Assembly (NCBI GenBank): GCA_030681035.1
Contig: JAUXUI010000045.1
Location: forward strand, 1-64,000
DNA: 64,000 nt
Reading direction: 5' to 3'
From: Lysobacteraceae bacterium
GTDB taxonomy: Bacteria; Pseudomonadota; Gammaproteobacteria; Xanthomonadales; Xanthomonadaceae
Below are positions 45,394 through 55,360 of the stretch, piece after piece. The position numbers and the translations under genes are program-made. Numbering within the stretch: position 1 is the stretch's first letter; every line of letters begins with the position of its first letter. The notes under the pieces were generated by a model. That model had not been told where the DNA came from. It made no database searches and was given only the letters and a program-made list of their open reading frames with translations.

Positions 45394-45623
45394 GCAATTG
45401 CGCTTGTCTTGGCACGCTGGCCAGGAGCCACTCGGCCAACCTGGCCAGCGACGCATTTCGCAATCCATCGCCCGCGCCGGGCCACTCCAATGCTGGCATA
45501 CGCCATCTGCTGCGCGCCCCAAAAACCCGTACGCGCCGATACTCAGCCCCATCGTGATTCACGCAGGACAGCGCTATCAATATTCCCAGCCAACCGCGCT
45601 CTGGAATACACGGACGCACCGCC

Positions 45624-45929
45624 TTAATTGATCGTGATCTGCTTCTCGAAACCTGCCACCCGCAGGATGTTGCGTAGTGCCGGGCTGCAGTTGACCAGGT
45701 GGATCGATGCCTGATGGGCGCGTGCCCGCTCGCACAACAGCATCAACATACCCAAAGCCGAGCTGTCGATGCGCTCGGTGCTGCCGGTATCCACCACATA
45801 ACTGCGCGGATCGATATCCTGGTTGATGTACGCATCGCGAAATGCGCGGTGGATAGAGAAATCAAAACCATCCTCCAGCCTCAATGTGAGGCAATCGCGT
45901 TCTTTATCGTATTCGTGGCTTACGCTCAT
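45624..45929 (-). CDS. STAS-domain protein (anti-sigma-factor-antagonist type)
   Basis: 101 residues from the ATG at 45929. STAS fold: LTLRLEDGFDFSIHRAFRDA, YVVDTGSTERIDSSALGMLM with the conserved Ser pair of the phosphorylation site, and SIHLVNCSPALRNILRVAGF. Such proteins are switched by Ser phosphorylation and bind anti-sigma or kinase partners. It is the last gene of the first chemotaxis operon, 53 nt after the short MCP, and pairs with a second STAS gene at the operon start. Confidence 0.88.
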   Translation of the reverse strand: MSVSHEYDKERDCLTLRLEDGFDFSIHRAFRDAYINQDIDPRSYVVDTGSTERIDSSALGMLMLLCERARAHQASIHLVNCSPALRNILRVAGFEKQITIN

Positions 45930-45982
45930 GACCTTGATCCCGATAGCGGCCCAGCCAGACAACGGCAACGCCAGATTGTTAA

Positions 45983-47161
45983 TCAGAAAAGCTCCACTTC
46001 ACCCGCTGCGATGGACGTTTGCAATGCGGGCCCCTTGCGCCTTGCCAGTGATTGATCTCGGCGCAAACTCAAACGCTGGCGCATGCGCTCGAGCTGTTCC
46101 AGGCGTTGTTGACCGGAATCGGGCCTAGCCATCTCATGAAGCTCGCGGATGCTTTCGCTGGTGATCCCCTGCAGATCAACCAGGCCCTGCCGTGTCTGTG
46201 CCAGCAGTTGGCTGAGAATGTCTTCAAACTGGAGCGATCGCACCGTCGTGGCCACATCGGCCGCCAACTCGCGATTGATCGTGGATACCTTGTCGGCCAC
46301 CTCGGAGACCCGCTGCTTGCTGCGATTGACATGCGCCATCATCGAGTCGATATCACCTTTTGCGGAGAGCGCCACGCTCATATCCTGTGATGCCAGCCGG
46401 CCAACCAACTGATGCAGTTGCTGCATCGCATTGCGCGCGCGCTCGACATGGGTACCGATTTTTTCGTTGAACTGGTTGGAATGTTTGGCAAGATTGCGTA
46501 TCTCGCCGGCCACAACGGCAAAGCCTCGCCCCGCCTCACCGGCACGCGCCGCCTCGATGGCTGCATTGAGAGCCAACAGATTGGTTTCCTCCGCTATCGT
46601 ATCGACGTTGCGCAACAGCGCAAACACCGCATCCATCTCCTCGCTCATTTCATCGATGCGATAGACGATACGCAGACTTTCGCTGGAAAGCTGCAAGATC
46701 AGACCGACGAAATGCTCCAGCAGATCTGCCGTGCGCTGGGTGAATTGCGCGTGGGTGATGCCACCATTACCGCCGCTGGCATCAATCAATTCAGCCATCA
46801 AGGCACGTTGTTGCGTCGTTTTTGCATTCAGACCTTCAAAGCCGTGACCAAGCTCCAGGCCCGCATCACGAATGATATCGATTGCCTGCATGACCTCCTT
46901 GAGGCTGTGGCCCAGTTCCTCCAACACGGTGGCATGCACCTCATTCAATGCCGGTGACATTAAAGTCTCGCTTTCGTCCGAGCGCGCATCCCGGGTGCCA
47001 AGCAGTTCCGCCTGCCGCTGATGCAGCACCATCCAGATGCAGGTCATGGCCGCAACAACCAGCGCAGAGCCAAAAGTGGATTTCAGCAGGAAGATAGCGG
47101 TAAACGCCACGATACTCGCGGCCATCCCAATCCACATCGTGTTGTTTGTCATCTGCTTCAT
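45983..47161 (-). CDS. Methyl-accepting chemotaxis protein without periplasmic sensor
   Basis: 392 residues from the ATG at 47161 ([20 protein letters not shown]). Two adjacent membrane segments make a hairpin, with almost no periplasmic loop and no HAMP. The signalling tip is [20 protein letters not shown] followed by [15 protein letters not shown]. The coiled-coil is short. It ends AAGEVELF, the same final residues as CheD in this operon. It probably senses an internal or membrane cue. It lies between cheB and the STAS gene. Confidence 0.9.
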   Translation of the reverse strand: MKQMTNNTMWIGMAASIVAFTAIFLLKSTFGSALVVAAMTCIWMVLHQRQAELLGTRDARSDESETLMSPALNEVHATVLEELGHSLKEVMQAIDIIRDAGLELGHGFEGLNAKTTQQRALMAELIDASGGNGGITHAQFTQRTADLLEHFVGLILQLSSESLRIVYRIDEMSEEMDAVFALLRNVDTIAEETNLLALNAAIEAARAGEAGRGFAVVAGEIRNLAKHSNQFNEKIGTHVERARNAMQQLHQLVGRLASQDMSVALSAKGDIDSMMAHVNRSKQRVSEVADKVSTINRELAADVATTVRSLQFEDILSQLLAQTRQGLVDLQGITSESIRELHEMARPDSGQQRLEQLERMRQRLSLRRDQSLARRKGPALQTSIAAGEVELF

Positions 47162-47201
47162 GATCCTACCTACCTCTGCCTTGAAGGCAATCAAGTACCG
47201 C

Positions 47202-48281
47202 TCAAGTACGTCGCGCAGCGCAAGACAATGCAACCAACCTCGGCGCAATGGCTTCCAACGGCAATTCTTCAACTACGCTACCCGCCAGCATTGCTGCATG
47301 CGGCATTCCCCACACAACGCAGGTTGCTTCGTCCTGACCAATGGTGTGCGCACCCGCTTCGCGCATTTCAAGCAGGCCCTGGCTTCCGTCATCGCCCATG
47401 CCAGTACAAATCACGCCAATCGCACCCTTGCCCACAGCACGGGCGACCGAGCGGAACAGCACGTCAACACTGGGCTTGTGGCGGCTGACGGGGGGGCCAT
47501 CGTGCAAGCGGCAGATGTAACGCGCGCCATCGCGCACCACCAACAGGTGAACGCCACCGGGAGCGACATAGGCATGCCCCGGTAGAATCGCCTGGCCATC
47601 ACGGGCTTCGGCAACACGCATCGGCGATGCGGCATCCAGTCGCGCCGCCCATGGGCCACTGAACTGCGCAGGGATGTGCTGGGTGATCACAACAGGTGGT
47701 GCATCGGGAGGCATCGCCGACAACAACACGCGCACCGCCTCGGTGCCACCCGCTGAAGATCCAATCGCAATCACCGTGCCAGCGGCTGGCAATAACCGCC
47801 TGTTATCCGGCGGCGGCAGTATTGCATCCGGCGACAACTTGGCCACCACAGCAGCAACCGATGCACGCATGCGCGGCTTGCTGCGCGCCGCAGATTTGAC
47901 CTTGGCGATGATCTCATCGCTGTAAGCGTCAAAACGTCCGGTCAAATCGGTGCCCGGTTTGGATACAAAATCGACGGCACCAATCTCCAGCGCGCGCAAA
48001 GTGATTTCAGCACCATCACCCGTGAGTGTTGAAACCATCACCACCGGCATCGGGCGCAGACGCATCAGATGATCGAGAAAGGTTACTCCATCCATATGCG
48101 GCATTTCGACATCCAGCGTCAGCACGTCCGGGTTCAGTTCCCTTATTTTCTCGCGCGCGATCAACGGATCGGCGGCGGTACCTACCACCTCGATCCCAGG
48201 GTCCGACGACAGCATGGCGGTGAGCATCTTGCGCACCAACGCAGAATCGTCGATCACCAACACGCGTATCTTTGAGCTCAC
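47202..48281 (-). CDS. cheB: Chemotaxis response regulator protein-glutamate methylesterase CheB
   Basis: 359 residues from GTG at 48281, with GGGAG at good spacing. The receiver domain ([18 protein letters not shown], phospho-Asp in [13 protein letters not shown]) is joined to a methylesterase with catalytic Ser ([16 protein letters not shown]), His ([12 protein letters not shown]) and Asp ([14 protein letters not shown]). It removes methyl groups from receptor glutamates. Its start is 10 nt from the cheD stop. Confidence 0.96.
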   Translation of the reverse strand: MSSKIRVLVIDDSALVRKMLTAMLSSDPGIEVVGTAADPLIAREKIRELNPDVLTLDVEMPHMDGVTFLDHLMRLRPMPVVMVSTLTGDGAEITLRALEIGAVDFVSKPGTDLTGRFDAYSDEIIAKVKSAARSKPRMRASVAAVVAKLSPDAILPPPDNRRLLPAAGTVIAIGSSAGGTEAVRVLLSAMPPDAPPVVITQHIPAQFSGPWAARLDAASPMRVAEARDGQAILPGHAYVAPGGVHLLVVRDGARYICRLHDGPPVSRHKPSVDVLFRSVARAVGKGAIGVICTGMGDDGSQGLLEMREAGAHTIGQDEATCVVWGMPHAAMLAGSVVEELPLEAIAPRLVALSCAARRT

Positions 48282-48291
48282 TTCACACTCC

Positions 48292-48972
48292 CTAGAAAAG
48301 CTCCACTTCACCGGCAATCGGATCTGCTTTGAGTTTGTTCAAGTAGCCACGCTCGCGCACCGCAACGGTATCGTTATGCATGCTGCGCAACTGCCGCACA
48401 CGCACTTTCCCGGACATTGGAAAATACTGCACATGGCGAGGATAAATATCGCCAAGGTCCTCGGCTGTGACCACCAGATTTTCGACCTGAAGGTAGTGAC
48501 GCACAAACTCGATATTGCGTTTCCCCACGTCAGTCATTTGCGCCAACACCCGCCCACCGCCAAAAACTTTCACTTCAAGCTCATTTCGATCCGCACCCGC
48601 TTTGAGCAAGCTGTTGATTAATTGCTCCATGGCAATGTTGCCGTAGCGCTCGGCGCGTCCATTTGCGTGTGCCACCTCGCTGGCAAACGATTCAGGCAAC
48701 ATGAAGTGATTCATTCCGCCAATCCCCTTGCGCCGATCACGGATACACGCCGATACACATGACCCCAGCACCGTCACCACCGCCTCGCCCTGCGTCGTCA
48801 CATAAAACTCGCCCGGCAAAATCTTGACCACCACATGATTGAGCAATGGATCAAAGTAGCGATTGACATGCGCAAATCCTGGCTGCACCCGTGCTGGATC
48901 AAAGCCCGGAAGCACGCTGGTTGAGCGCCCCGACCAGGAGCTGACCGAAGCGAGCGCAGGCGACTTGGTCAT
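48292..48972 (-). CDS. cheD: Chemoreceptor glutamine deamidase CheD
   Basis: 226 residues. Catalytic Cys and His are in [20 protein letters not shown] and [10 protein letters not shown], with a conserved Thr later. It deamidates receptor glutamines to glutamates. It has an N-terminal extension of about 50 residues compared with short CheD proteins, and a tail ending [10 protein letters not shown], shared with the short MCP. It overlaps cheR by 4 nt. Confidence 0.95.
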   Translation of the reverse strand: MTKSPALASVSSWSGRSTSVLPGFDPARVQPGFAHVNRYFDPLLNHVVVKILPGEFYVTTQGEAVVTVLGSCVSACIRDRRKGIGGMNHFMLPESFASEVAHANGRAERYGNIAMEQLINSLLKAGADRNELEVKVFGGGRVLAQMTDVGKRNIEFVRHYLQVENLVVTAEDLGDIYPRHVQYFPMSGKVRVRQLRSMHNDTVAVRERGYLNKLKADPIAGEVELF

Positions 48973-49850
48973 ACACGCTTCCTGTAGATCGTCCGTCCCA
49001 CCAGATCAAACGCATCGCTCATGCCATGCAGCGATTCCGAATGACCAAGAAACAGAAAGCCGCCCGGCGCCAACAATTGCGCGTAGCGGGCAAACAAACG
49101 TTGCTTGGTCGGGTTGTCAAAGTAGATCACCACATTGCGACAAAATATTGCATCCAGTGGCCCCTTTATCGGCCAATCGTGGAGAAGGTTTAGCTGTTTG
49201 AATGTAATAAGATCACGCACGCTCTGCGCGACTATCACCTGACCATCGTTGCCACCACGCCCCGAAAGAAACCAGCGTTTTCGGCGTTGTTCGCTCACCC
49301 CTTGCAATCGATCCAATGGATACATCCCCTGTTGCGCCACAGTCAGCGCACGCAGCGACAAATCGGTTGCAAGGACGCGTGAAATGCTCTGTGCCCGGTT
49401 GCCCAGCGCTTCAGCCATCACCATCGCAATCGAATACGGCTCCTCGCCACTGGAGCAGCCCGCAGACCAGATACGTATCCTGGGATTGGCCGCACCCGCA
49501 AGGGCTGGCAACAGCTCCTGCGCCAGATAGTCGAAATGATGGTTTTCCCGGAAGAAGCTGGTGACATTGGTGCTGATCGCACTGGCGAGCGGGTCCAGCT
49601 CGTCCTCGGGTTGCGAGCGCAATCGTTGACAGTATTCGGCAAAACTGCTCAACCCAAGCTCACGTAAACGGCGCATCAAACGGCCATACACCAGTTGCCG
49701 TTTGTTGGCACCGAGCACGATGCCGCAGCGCTCGAAAACGAAAGCAGCGATGAACTGAAAATCCTCGTCGCGCAGTGCTATCGCGGTGTCGCCACTCGCC
49801 TCGCGCGGCGGCGCCGCATCTGCGGAAGCACGCATATCAGTCGCTGGCAT
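48969..49850 (-). CDS. cheR: Chemotaxis protein-glutamate O-methyltransferase CheR
   Basis: 293 residues from the ATG at 49850; an upstream ATG at 49883 would overlap the mcp gene by 29 nt. It methylates receptor glutamates with SAM. An N-terminal helical domain (FQFIAAFVFERCGIVLGANK) is followed by the SAM site IRIWSAGCSSGEEPYSIAMV, ATDLSLRALTVAQQGMY and DAIFCRNVVIYFDNPTKQRL. The upstream MCP ends GWAEF, a likely CheR docking tail. Confidence 0.95.
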   Translation of the reverse strand: MPATDMRASADAAPPREASGDTAIALRDEDFQFIAAFVFERCGIVLGANKRQLVYGRLMRRLRELGLSSFAEYCQRLRSQPEDELDPLASAISTNVTSFFRENHHFDYLAQELLPALAGAANPRIRIWSAGCSSGEEPYSIAMVMAEALGNRAQSISRVLATDLSLRALTVAQQGMYPLDRLQGVSEQRRKRWFLSGRGGNDGQVIVAQSVRDLITFKQLNLLHDWPIKGPLDAIFCRNVVIYFDNPTKQRLFARYAQLLAPGGFLFLGHSESLHGMSDAFDLVGRTIYRKRV

Positions 49851-49854
49851 CGTC

Positions 49855-51687
49855 TTAGAACTCGGCCCAGCCGTCATCATCATGACTGGCCGCAGACGGC
49901 TTGGCCGCGGACCGGGCGGGTTTGGAGTGCTTGGGTTTGGCTTCGGTTCTGCCTAGATTGCCGTCCGCCTTGCCTTCGACCGAAGCAGCTCCCGATCCGT
50001 TTGCTGCCGACACCTTCGTCTGCAACGCAGGGTCAACTCGTGTTGCAGCCGGCTTCGACTTTACCGACGATGTAGCCGATCTGGCTGTTGCGCTGACGGA
50101 CGCTGTTGCGCCACCGGAGGCCTGCCCCTGTGTGTGAAAGAAACCGATTTGATGCGACAAGGTTTCCGCCTGATCCTGCATGGCACGGCTGGCGGCGGCC
50201 GCTTCTTCCACCAGTGCTGCATTTTGCTGTGTCATCTCATCCATCGACATCACCGCGCGATTGACCTGGTCGATACCTGCGGTCTGCTCATGGTTGGCGG
50301 CGGCAATTTCGCCAACGATATCGGTGACCTTGTTGACCGATTCCACGATCTGTGCAAGCGTCCGCCCCGACTCATCGACCAGCGCAGTGCCTACACCAAC
50401 TTTATCGACGCTATCGCTGATCAGCCCCTTGATTTCCTTGGCTGCACCCGCGCTGCGCTGCGCAAGATTGCGCACTTCGCTGGCCACCACGGCAAACCCG
50501 CGGCCCTGTTCGCCGGCACGCGCTGCTTCCACTGCCGCGTTGAGCGCAAGCAGGTTGGTCTGGAACGCGATCTCGTCGATTACCCCGATGATGTCGGCGA
50601 TACGTCGGCTGCTGGTGTTGATCTCGGCCATTGCATTCACCGCCCGCGATACTACTTCACCACCGCGCTCGGCCTGCTCGCGTGCGCCACGGGCAAGCTG
50701 ATTGGCTTGGCTGGCGTTTTCCGCGTTCTGGCGGACGGTGGCAGTCATCTCCTCCATGTTCGCCGCTGTTTCCTCAAGGAACGAGGCCTGTTGCTGGGTG
50801 CGACCCGACAGATCGTCGTTGCCGGCTGCGATTTCATGCGATGCGTTGCGCACCGATTCCGAGCCGGCACTCACCTGCAACACAATCTCACTGAGCTTGG
50901 TATCCATCTCGCGCAGCGCCGTCAATAAGCGATCAACCTCGTTGTCCGACTTTTCATCGGCATCGATGTGGGTTCCCAGTTCGCCATGAGCGATGCGGTT
51001 TGCCACACCCAGCGCGGTGTTCATCCGTGCGGTCAATGTCTTGATGAACACGAGATCAAAGCCCAACGACAACAACACACTGAGCAAAATCAGGCCGGCG
51101 ATCACCAGAAACACCATGCGGCTGGCCGCCATTTGCGTTTCAACCTTGGCAAAAGCAACTTCGGTTGCCACGGTCAGCAAATCGCTTATCGCGCGCTGAG
51201 TCGGGTCGAATGCCGGCATCACTTTCATCGTTTCCAGAGCCAGAGCACCTTCATAATCCTCGTCTGCCAGATAGTCCGCCATGTCGACATAGGCGAGTCG
51301 CAATTCTTCGCGCGCCTGCATGAAGCGCTCGAGCTCGGTCATGACCGCCGGGTCGGTTACGGCGGCTTGCAGATCGGCAATGCTCTCGCCCACACTTTCC
51401 ATCGTCGCCTTGACCCGCGGCAAGGTTTCGGCAACCACCGACGCACTCTCCGACAATGCGGCGCGCCGCAGATCAACACCAATCAGATTCATGTCGGCAC
51501 TGATCCGTGCCAACGATGATGCCTCCAGCAATTCCACATCGAAGAAACCACGCAATGCCGTACTTGTATGACCCAAGCCCCACAAGCCCACACCACCCAC
51601 CAGCAACTGAAAAAACACGACCGATGCCAGCCGCAGCAGCATCCGACGCTTGATGGTGAATGAACCCAGTTTCAGCAATTTGAACAC
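49855..51687 (-). CDS. Methyl-accepting chemotaxis protein with periplasmic domain and CheR-docking tail
   Basis: 610 residues. TM1 is about 18-38 and TM2 about 192-212, enclosing a helical periplasmic domain of about 150 residues. A HAMP follows ([20 protein letters not shown]). The Tsr/Tar-type hairpin has the tip [21 protein letters not shown] Lys/Ala/Ser linker of about 75 residues leads to the terminal GWAEF, resembling the NWETF-type pentapeptide that tethers CheR and CheB. It is next to cheR. The ligand is unknown. Confidence 0.95.
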   Translation of the reverse strand: MFKLLKLGSFTIKRRMLLRLASVVFFQLLVGGVGLWGLGHTSTALRGFFDVELLEASSLARISADMNLIGVDLRRAALSESASVVAETLPRVKATMESVGESIADLQAAVTDPAVMTELERFMQAREELRLAYVDMADYLADEDYEGALALETMKVMPAFDPTQRAISDLLTVATEVAFAKVETQMAASRMVFLVIAGLILLSVLLSLGFDLVFIKTLTARMNTALGVANRIAHGELGTHIDADEKSDNEVDRLLTALREMDTKLSEIVLQVSAGSESVRNASHEIAAGNDDLSGRTQQQASFLEETAANMEEMTATVRQNAENASQANQLARGAREQAERGGEVVSRAVNAMAEINTSSRRIADIIGVIDEIAFQTNLLALNAAVEAARAGEQGRGFAVVASEVRNLAQRSAGAAKEIKGLISDSVDKVGVGTALVDESGRTLAQIVESVNKVTDIVGEIAAANHEQTAGIDQVNRAVMSMDEMTQQNAALVEEAAAASRAMQDQAETLSHQIGFFHTQGQASGGATASVSATARSATSSVKSKPAATRVDPALQTKVSAANGSGAASVEGKADGNLGRTEAKPKHSKPARSAAKPSAASHDDDGWAEF

Positions 51688-51705
51688 GACGTTTCTCCTG
51701 ATGAC

Positions 51706-52239
51706 TTAATTTGCGCTCTCAAGCTCAGTTGCCGAGTGCTCCAGCACCGGCAACGCTTTTTCGAGCTGTTGCCATTCCTCGGTGCGAAGCAACTTGTCGA
51801 CCTGGAGCAACAACACCATGCGCTCACCCGACGGCACCAGCCCACCCAGATAATCGGCGTTTACCGCCTGCCCGAAATCGGGCACCGCGGACACCTGCTC
51901 GGGATCCACATCAAGCACATCGGACACGGCATCAACCACCATACCGAAGTGACGACCTTCAACAGCGACGATGATGGTTACCGTCAGGTCATCACGTTCC
52001 TGCTCGGGCAGATTGAAGCGCAGACGTAAATCCATGATCGGCACGATGGCACCGCGCAGATTCAGCACGCCAAGAATGAACGGCGGCGATTGCGGAATCC
52101 GCGTGACCTTGGACCAACCTCGGATTTCCCGCACCGACAGAATATCGACCCCGTAGTCCTCGCCGGCCAACGCGAACGTGAGGTATTGATTGACCGCTTT
52201 TACTTGCGCGGTGGCCGCCCTTGTCTGCATCTGTTTCAT
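51706..52239 (-). CDS. cheW: Chemotaxis coupling protein CheW
   Basis: 177 residues from the ATG at 52239, with CAGGAGAG upstream. CheW fold: QYLTFALAGEDYGVDILSVR, EIRGWSKVTRIPQSPPFILG, VLNLRGAIVPIMDLRLRFNL. It links receptors to CheA. It lies 19 nt after cheA and 18 nt before the mcp gene. Confidence 0.95.
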   Translation of the reverse strand: MKQMQTRAATAQVKAVNQYLTFALAGEDYGVDILSVREIRGWSKVTRIPQSPPFILGVLNLRGAIVPIMDLRLRFNLPEQERDDLTVTIIVAVEGRHFGMVVDAVSDVLDVDPEQVSAVPDFGQAVNADYLGGLVPSGERMVLLLQVDKLLRTEEWQQLEKALPVLEHSATELESAN

Positions 52240-52258
52240 CACGCTCTCCTGTAACTGC

Positions 52259-54313
52259 TCACGCGACCAGCTTGCGGTGTGCAAGCCGCACCAGACCCGC
52301 AACATCAACGATCAGGGCGATCGATCCATCGCCAAGAATCGTTGCCCCCGACAATCCCTGAACCCGTTTGTAATTGGTTTCCAAAGATTTGATTACGGCT
52401 TGCTGTTGGCCGAGCAATGCATCGACCAACAAACCGGCTCGTGCGCCGTCGCCTTCGACCACGATCACGATGCCATCGCAAGGGTCACTGACTGCCCCTT
52501 GACAGCCAAACGCGGCATGCAAAGGAATGATCGGCAACACTTCTTCGCGAAAGCGGAAGACTTCACGCCCGGCGCCAAGCCGGATGATCTGCTCGCGCTT
52601 GATTTGCAACGACTCGACCACAGAGACCAATGGCACGATGTAGCTTTCACCACCCACCGCTGCGGTAAGGCCGTCGATGATGGCCAGGGTAAGTGGCAAC
52701 GTGATCGTGAACACCGAACCAGCACCAGCCTTGGTCTGCACGCCCACCGTGCCGCCCAGTTCATTGACGTTGCGTCGCACCACATCCATGCCGACACCGC
52801 GCCCGGACAGATCGGTCGTTGCCTCAGCAGTCGAAAACCCTGGCTGAAAAATCAGCTCGGCGACTTCATCGTCCGTCAAGCCATCCACAGACGTAATCAG
52901 GCCACGCTCGATGGCCTTGCGCGCGATGGCGTCGCGGTTCAATCCAGCACCGTCGTCGCTGACCTCGACAGTGATGTTGCCGCCTTGATGAAAAGCATCC
53001 AGGCGCAAGGTTCCGGTCGGGTTCTTGCCGGCAGCGACGCGTCGATCCGGCATCTCGAGACCATGATCCACTGCGTTGCGCACCAGATGCACCAGCGGGT
53101 CACCGATCTTTTCAAGTACGGTCTTGTCGAGTTCAGTCTGCTCGCCATGCAGCTCCAAGTTCACCTGTTTGCCCAGCTTGCGCGAGATATCGCGTACCAG
53201 ACGCGGAAAGCGCTGAAACACGACGCTGATCGGCAGCATGCGAATGCGCATGACGCTTTCCTGCAATTCTCGGGTGTTGCGTTCGAGTTGATTCAACCCC
53301 GCGCGCAATGCCTCAAGGCGCGACAGGTCAAAGTGTTCGCCCAACTGCCCGAGCATCGACTGCGTGATTACCAGTTCGCCAACCATGTTGATCAGGGCAT
53401 CCACCTTGTCGATACTGACCCGGATCGATCCCGACTCGGCGGCGGCAGCACTGGGCGCATTTTCGACCCGCAGCGCTGTCGGCTTTTCGCTGGCCCGGAC
53501 AATTGGAACCGGGTCTGAACCCGTGCTTGTGGAGCCCCCTGCATTTGCCGTTGGCGTCGAACACTCAATGGCAGAATTGCCTGGAATTGCGCTCGACTGG
53601 CGCGCTATGGTCAGCTCACAGTCGCCGTCAGCCCAGTCAAAAACCGCGTCAATCTGCTGCCGCTTGACTTTGCCAGCAAGGTTTATATCCCATGCGATAT
53701 AGCACTGCTCGGGATCGAGAACGTCCAAGGCCGGCACGCCATCCACATGTGCGCAAATATCCAACTCGCCCAGATCCGCGAGTTCGCGGAACATCCGCAA
53801 TGGGTCGTTGCCCGAGCGCAGCAGTCCGGGTTTGGCGCGAAACCCAATCACCCAGTCACTGGTTTCGTCAGACGCAGGCGGTACATCAACCTGCTTGTCT
53901 GACGGCAGCTCATTGCTGGCAACCGCAGATAGCTGTTGCCGCAGCTCATCCAATAATGCGTTGGTAGACTGATTTGCGGATGTCACGCCTTTTTTGGCGC
54001 GCTCCAGCATGCCGCGCAAGGCATCGACGCAACGCAGCAGCAATTCGACCACCTCCACCGTCACCGCGCGTTTGCCGGAGCGCACACCATCAAGCAGCTC
54101 TTCGGCGACGTGGGTGAATGCCGCTATTTCCTGGAATCCAAAAGTAGCCGAACCGCCCTTGATGGAGTGCGCCGCGCGAAAGATAGTGTTGACCAACTCG
54201 CTGTCTGCCGCTCCGGTATCGAGCTTGAGCAAGGCCGACTCCATCGCATCCAGCCCTTCCAGGCTTTCATCGAAGAAGGTCTGATGAAACTGACTGAGAT
54301 CGACCTGGCTCAT
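52259..54313 (-). CDS. cheA: Chemotaxis histidine kinase CheA (first system)
   Basis: 684 residues. HPt domain with His49 (FRAAHSIKGGSATFGF). A middle domain follows at about 150-245, then the dimerisation helices (VDALINMVGELVITQSMLGQ). The ATPase has N box PLVHLVRNAVDHGLEMP, G1 VSDDGAGLNRD and G2 LSGRGVGMDVVRRNV. The C-terminal CheW-like domain is residues 540-680. It phosphorylates CheY and CheB. It has 4 nt between its start and the cheY stop. Confidence 0.96.
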   Translation of the reverse strand: MSQVDLSQFHQTFFDESLEGLDAMESALLKLDTGAADSELVNTIFRAAHSIKGGSATFGFQEIAAFTHVAEELLDGVRSGKRAVTVEVVELLLRCVDALRGMLERAKKGVTSANQSTNALLDELRQQLSAVASNELPSDKQVDVPPASDETSDWVIGFRAKPGLLRSGNDPLRMFRELADLGELDICAHVDGVPALDVLDPEQCYIAWDINLAGKVKRQQIDAVFDWADGDCELTIARQSSAIPGNSAIECSTPTANAGGSTSTGSDPVPIVRASEKPTALRVENAPSAAAAESGSIRVSIDKVDALINMVGELVITQSMLGQLGEHFDLSRLEALRAGLNQLERNTRELQESVMRIRMLPISVVFQRFPRLVRDISRKLGKQVNLELHGEQTELDKTVLEKIGDPLVHLVRNAVDHGLEMPDRRVAAGKNPTGTLRLDAFHQGGNITVEVSDDGAGLNRDAIARKAIERGLITSVDGLTDDEVAELIFQPGFSTAEATTDLSGRGVGMDVVRRNVNELGGTVGVQTKAGAGSVFTITLPLTLAIIDGLTAAVGGESYIVPLVSVVESLQIKREQIIRLGAGREVFRFREEVLPIIPLHAAFGCQGAVSDPCDGIVIVVEGDGARAGLLVDALLGQQQAVIKSLETNYKRVQGLSGATILGDGSIALIVDVAGLVRLAHRKLVA

Positions 54314-54317
54314 GACT

Positions 54318-54683
54318 TCAGCCCAATACGCGGCGAACGGTTGCGAGCAACTGATCGGGATCGAACGGCTTCACCAGCCAGCCGGTTGCGCCGGCAGCTT
54401 TGCCTTCCTGCTTCTTTTCCGGGTTCGACTCGGTCGTCAGCACCAGTATTGGCACGCCGCTGAAGCCCGGAAGCTTGCGGATCTCGCGCACCATGCTGAT
54501 GCCATCCATGCGCGGCATGTTGACATCAGCCAATACCGCATCAAAGGGCTCTGCCTTGGCTGCATCAACCCCCGCCACGCCATCCTCGGCTTCCTTTACC
54601 TCAAAGCCGGCGCCCTTGAGGGTAAAGCTCACCATGCCACGCATGGATGCGGAATCATCGACCACCAATATCTTTTTGCTCAT
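54318..54683 (-). CDS. cheY: CheY-type response regulator (first system)
   Basis: 121 residues, a single receiver domain. The acidic pair is at 9-10 (ILVVDDSASMRGMVSFTLKG), the phospho-Asp in AVLADVNMPRMDG, the switch Thr in ILVLTTES and the Lys in WLVKPFDPDQ. It lies between the STAS gene and cheA, so it is the likely partner of that kinase. Confidence 0.95.
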   Translation of the reverse strand: MSKKILVVDDSASMRGMVSFTLKGAGFEVKEAEDGVAGVDAAKAEPFDAVLADVNMPRMDGISMVREIRKLPGFSGVPILVLTTESNPEKKQEGKAAGATGWLVKPFDPDQLLATVRRVLG

Positions 54684-54736
54684 GCGTGCGTCCTCGCCTG
54701 TATCGTCATCAATTCTGAGAGTTGATCAATCATCGT

Positions 54737-55063
54737 TCAATGCGTGTCTTTCAAGCCAAGAGCCTTATCCAAACCAAGCAAGCCAGCATCGCGGCGAAGA
54801 ATTGTTTCCGACATTTGCCACGAAACGCTTATTCCACGCGCTTTGCTGTCACGTACAAACGCATACAGCAGTTGCAGGCCAGCCGAGTCGGCAGAGCGCA
54901 TATCAGTGGCATCGAGAATGATTTCATCGCCCGACTCCAACGCCTCGCACAGCATTGCTTGAAGTGCGTTGGCGTTTCCGATACGCAATTCGGCGCCCAA
55001 TGCAACAACGCGATGCGCGTCCGCTGCTGCGATCTCTGATTTGCGACGCCTCACTCTGGCCAT
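54737..55063 (-). CDS. STAS-domain protein at the head of the first che operon
   Basis: 108 residues from the ATG at 55063, with CGGGAG upstream. STAS features: RVVALGAELRIGNANALQAM, IILDATDMRSADSAGLQLLY with the conserved Ser region, and SVSWQMSETILRRDAGLLGL. STAS genes often head che operons; the proposed role is binding to kinase-linked partners. It is the first gene after the sigma28 promoter at 55110-55136. Confidence 0.85.
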   Translation of the reverse strand: MARVRRRKSEIAAADAHRVVALGAELRIGNANALQAMLCEALESGDEIILDATDMRSADSAGLQLLYAFVRDSKARGISVSWQMSETILRRDAGLLGLDKALGLKDTH

Positions 55064-55109
55064 TGGCGACTCCCGTGGTGGCGTGTCACATGACTCCGCA
55101 CTGACCACT

Positions 55110-55136
55110 TTATCGGCGCTCCGTGACCAGACTTTA
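55110..55136 (-). promoter_or_regulatory. Consensus sigma28 (FliA) promoter of the first che operon
   Basis: On the minus strand TAAAGTCT (55136-55129) and GCCGATAA (55117-55110) are separated by exactly 11 nt, one base away from the enteric consensus TAAAGTTT-N11-GCCGATAA. It lies about 47 nt before the STAS start codon. Confidence 0.88.
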
Positions 55137-55360
55137 GTGCCGATAATGGGCACTGCGTCGCAAACCCTGCATGCACGGAAAGTGTGATCTGGTCGCTAAA
55201 GTTTCTCTGCGCAACGCCGATGATGCTGTGTGAGGGATGATCTGCCACCGATGCAGACATCCGGACACCCGATGCGCCTGACTGTATGTCATGCACTGGG
55301 CATACCCGCTGGGTTGGGCACGTTGTGGCAATTGCCAGCACTTATCAAGGGAGTACGTTG

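Noticed and set aside
52190..53518. 442-residue plus-strand frame opposite cheA
   Set aside because: Antisense to a clear CheA; no ribosome site and no family pattern.
55140..55165. Possible sigma54 promoter before fliK (GG-N10-GC)
   Set aside because: The -24 and -12 elements (TGGGCA, GTCGCA) are weak matches; no enhancer site seen.
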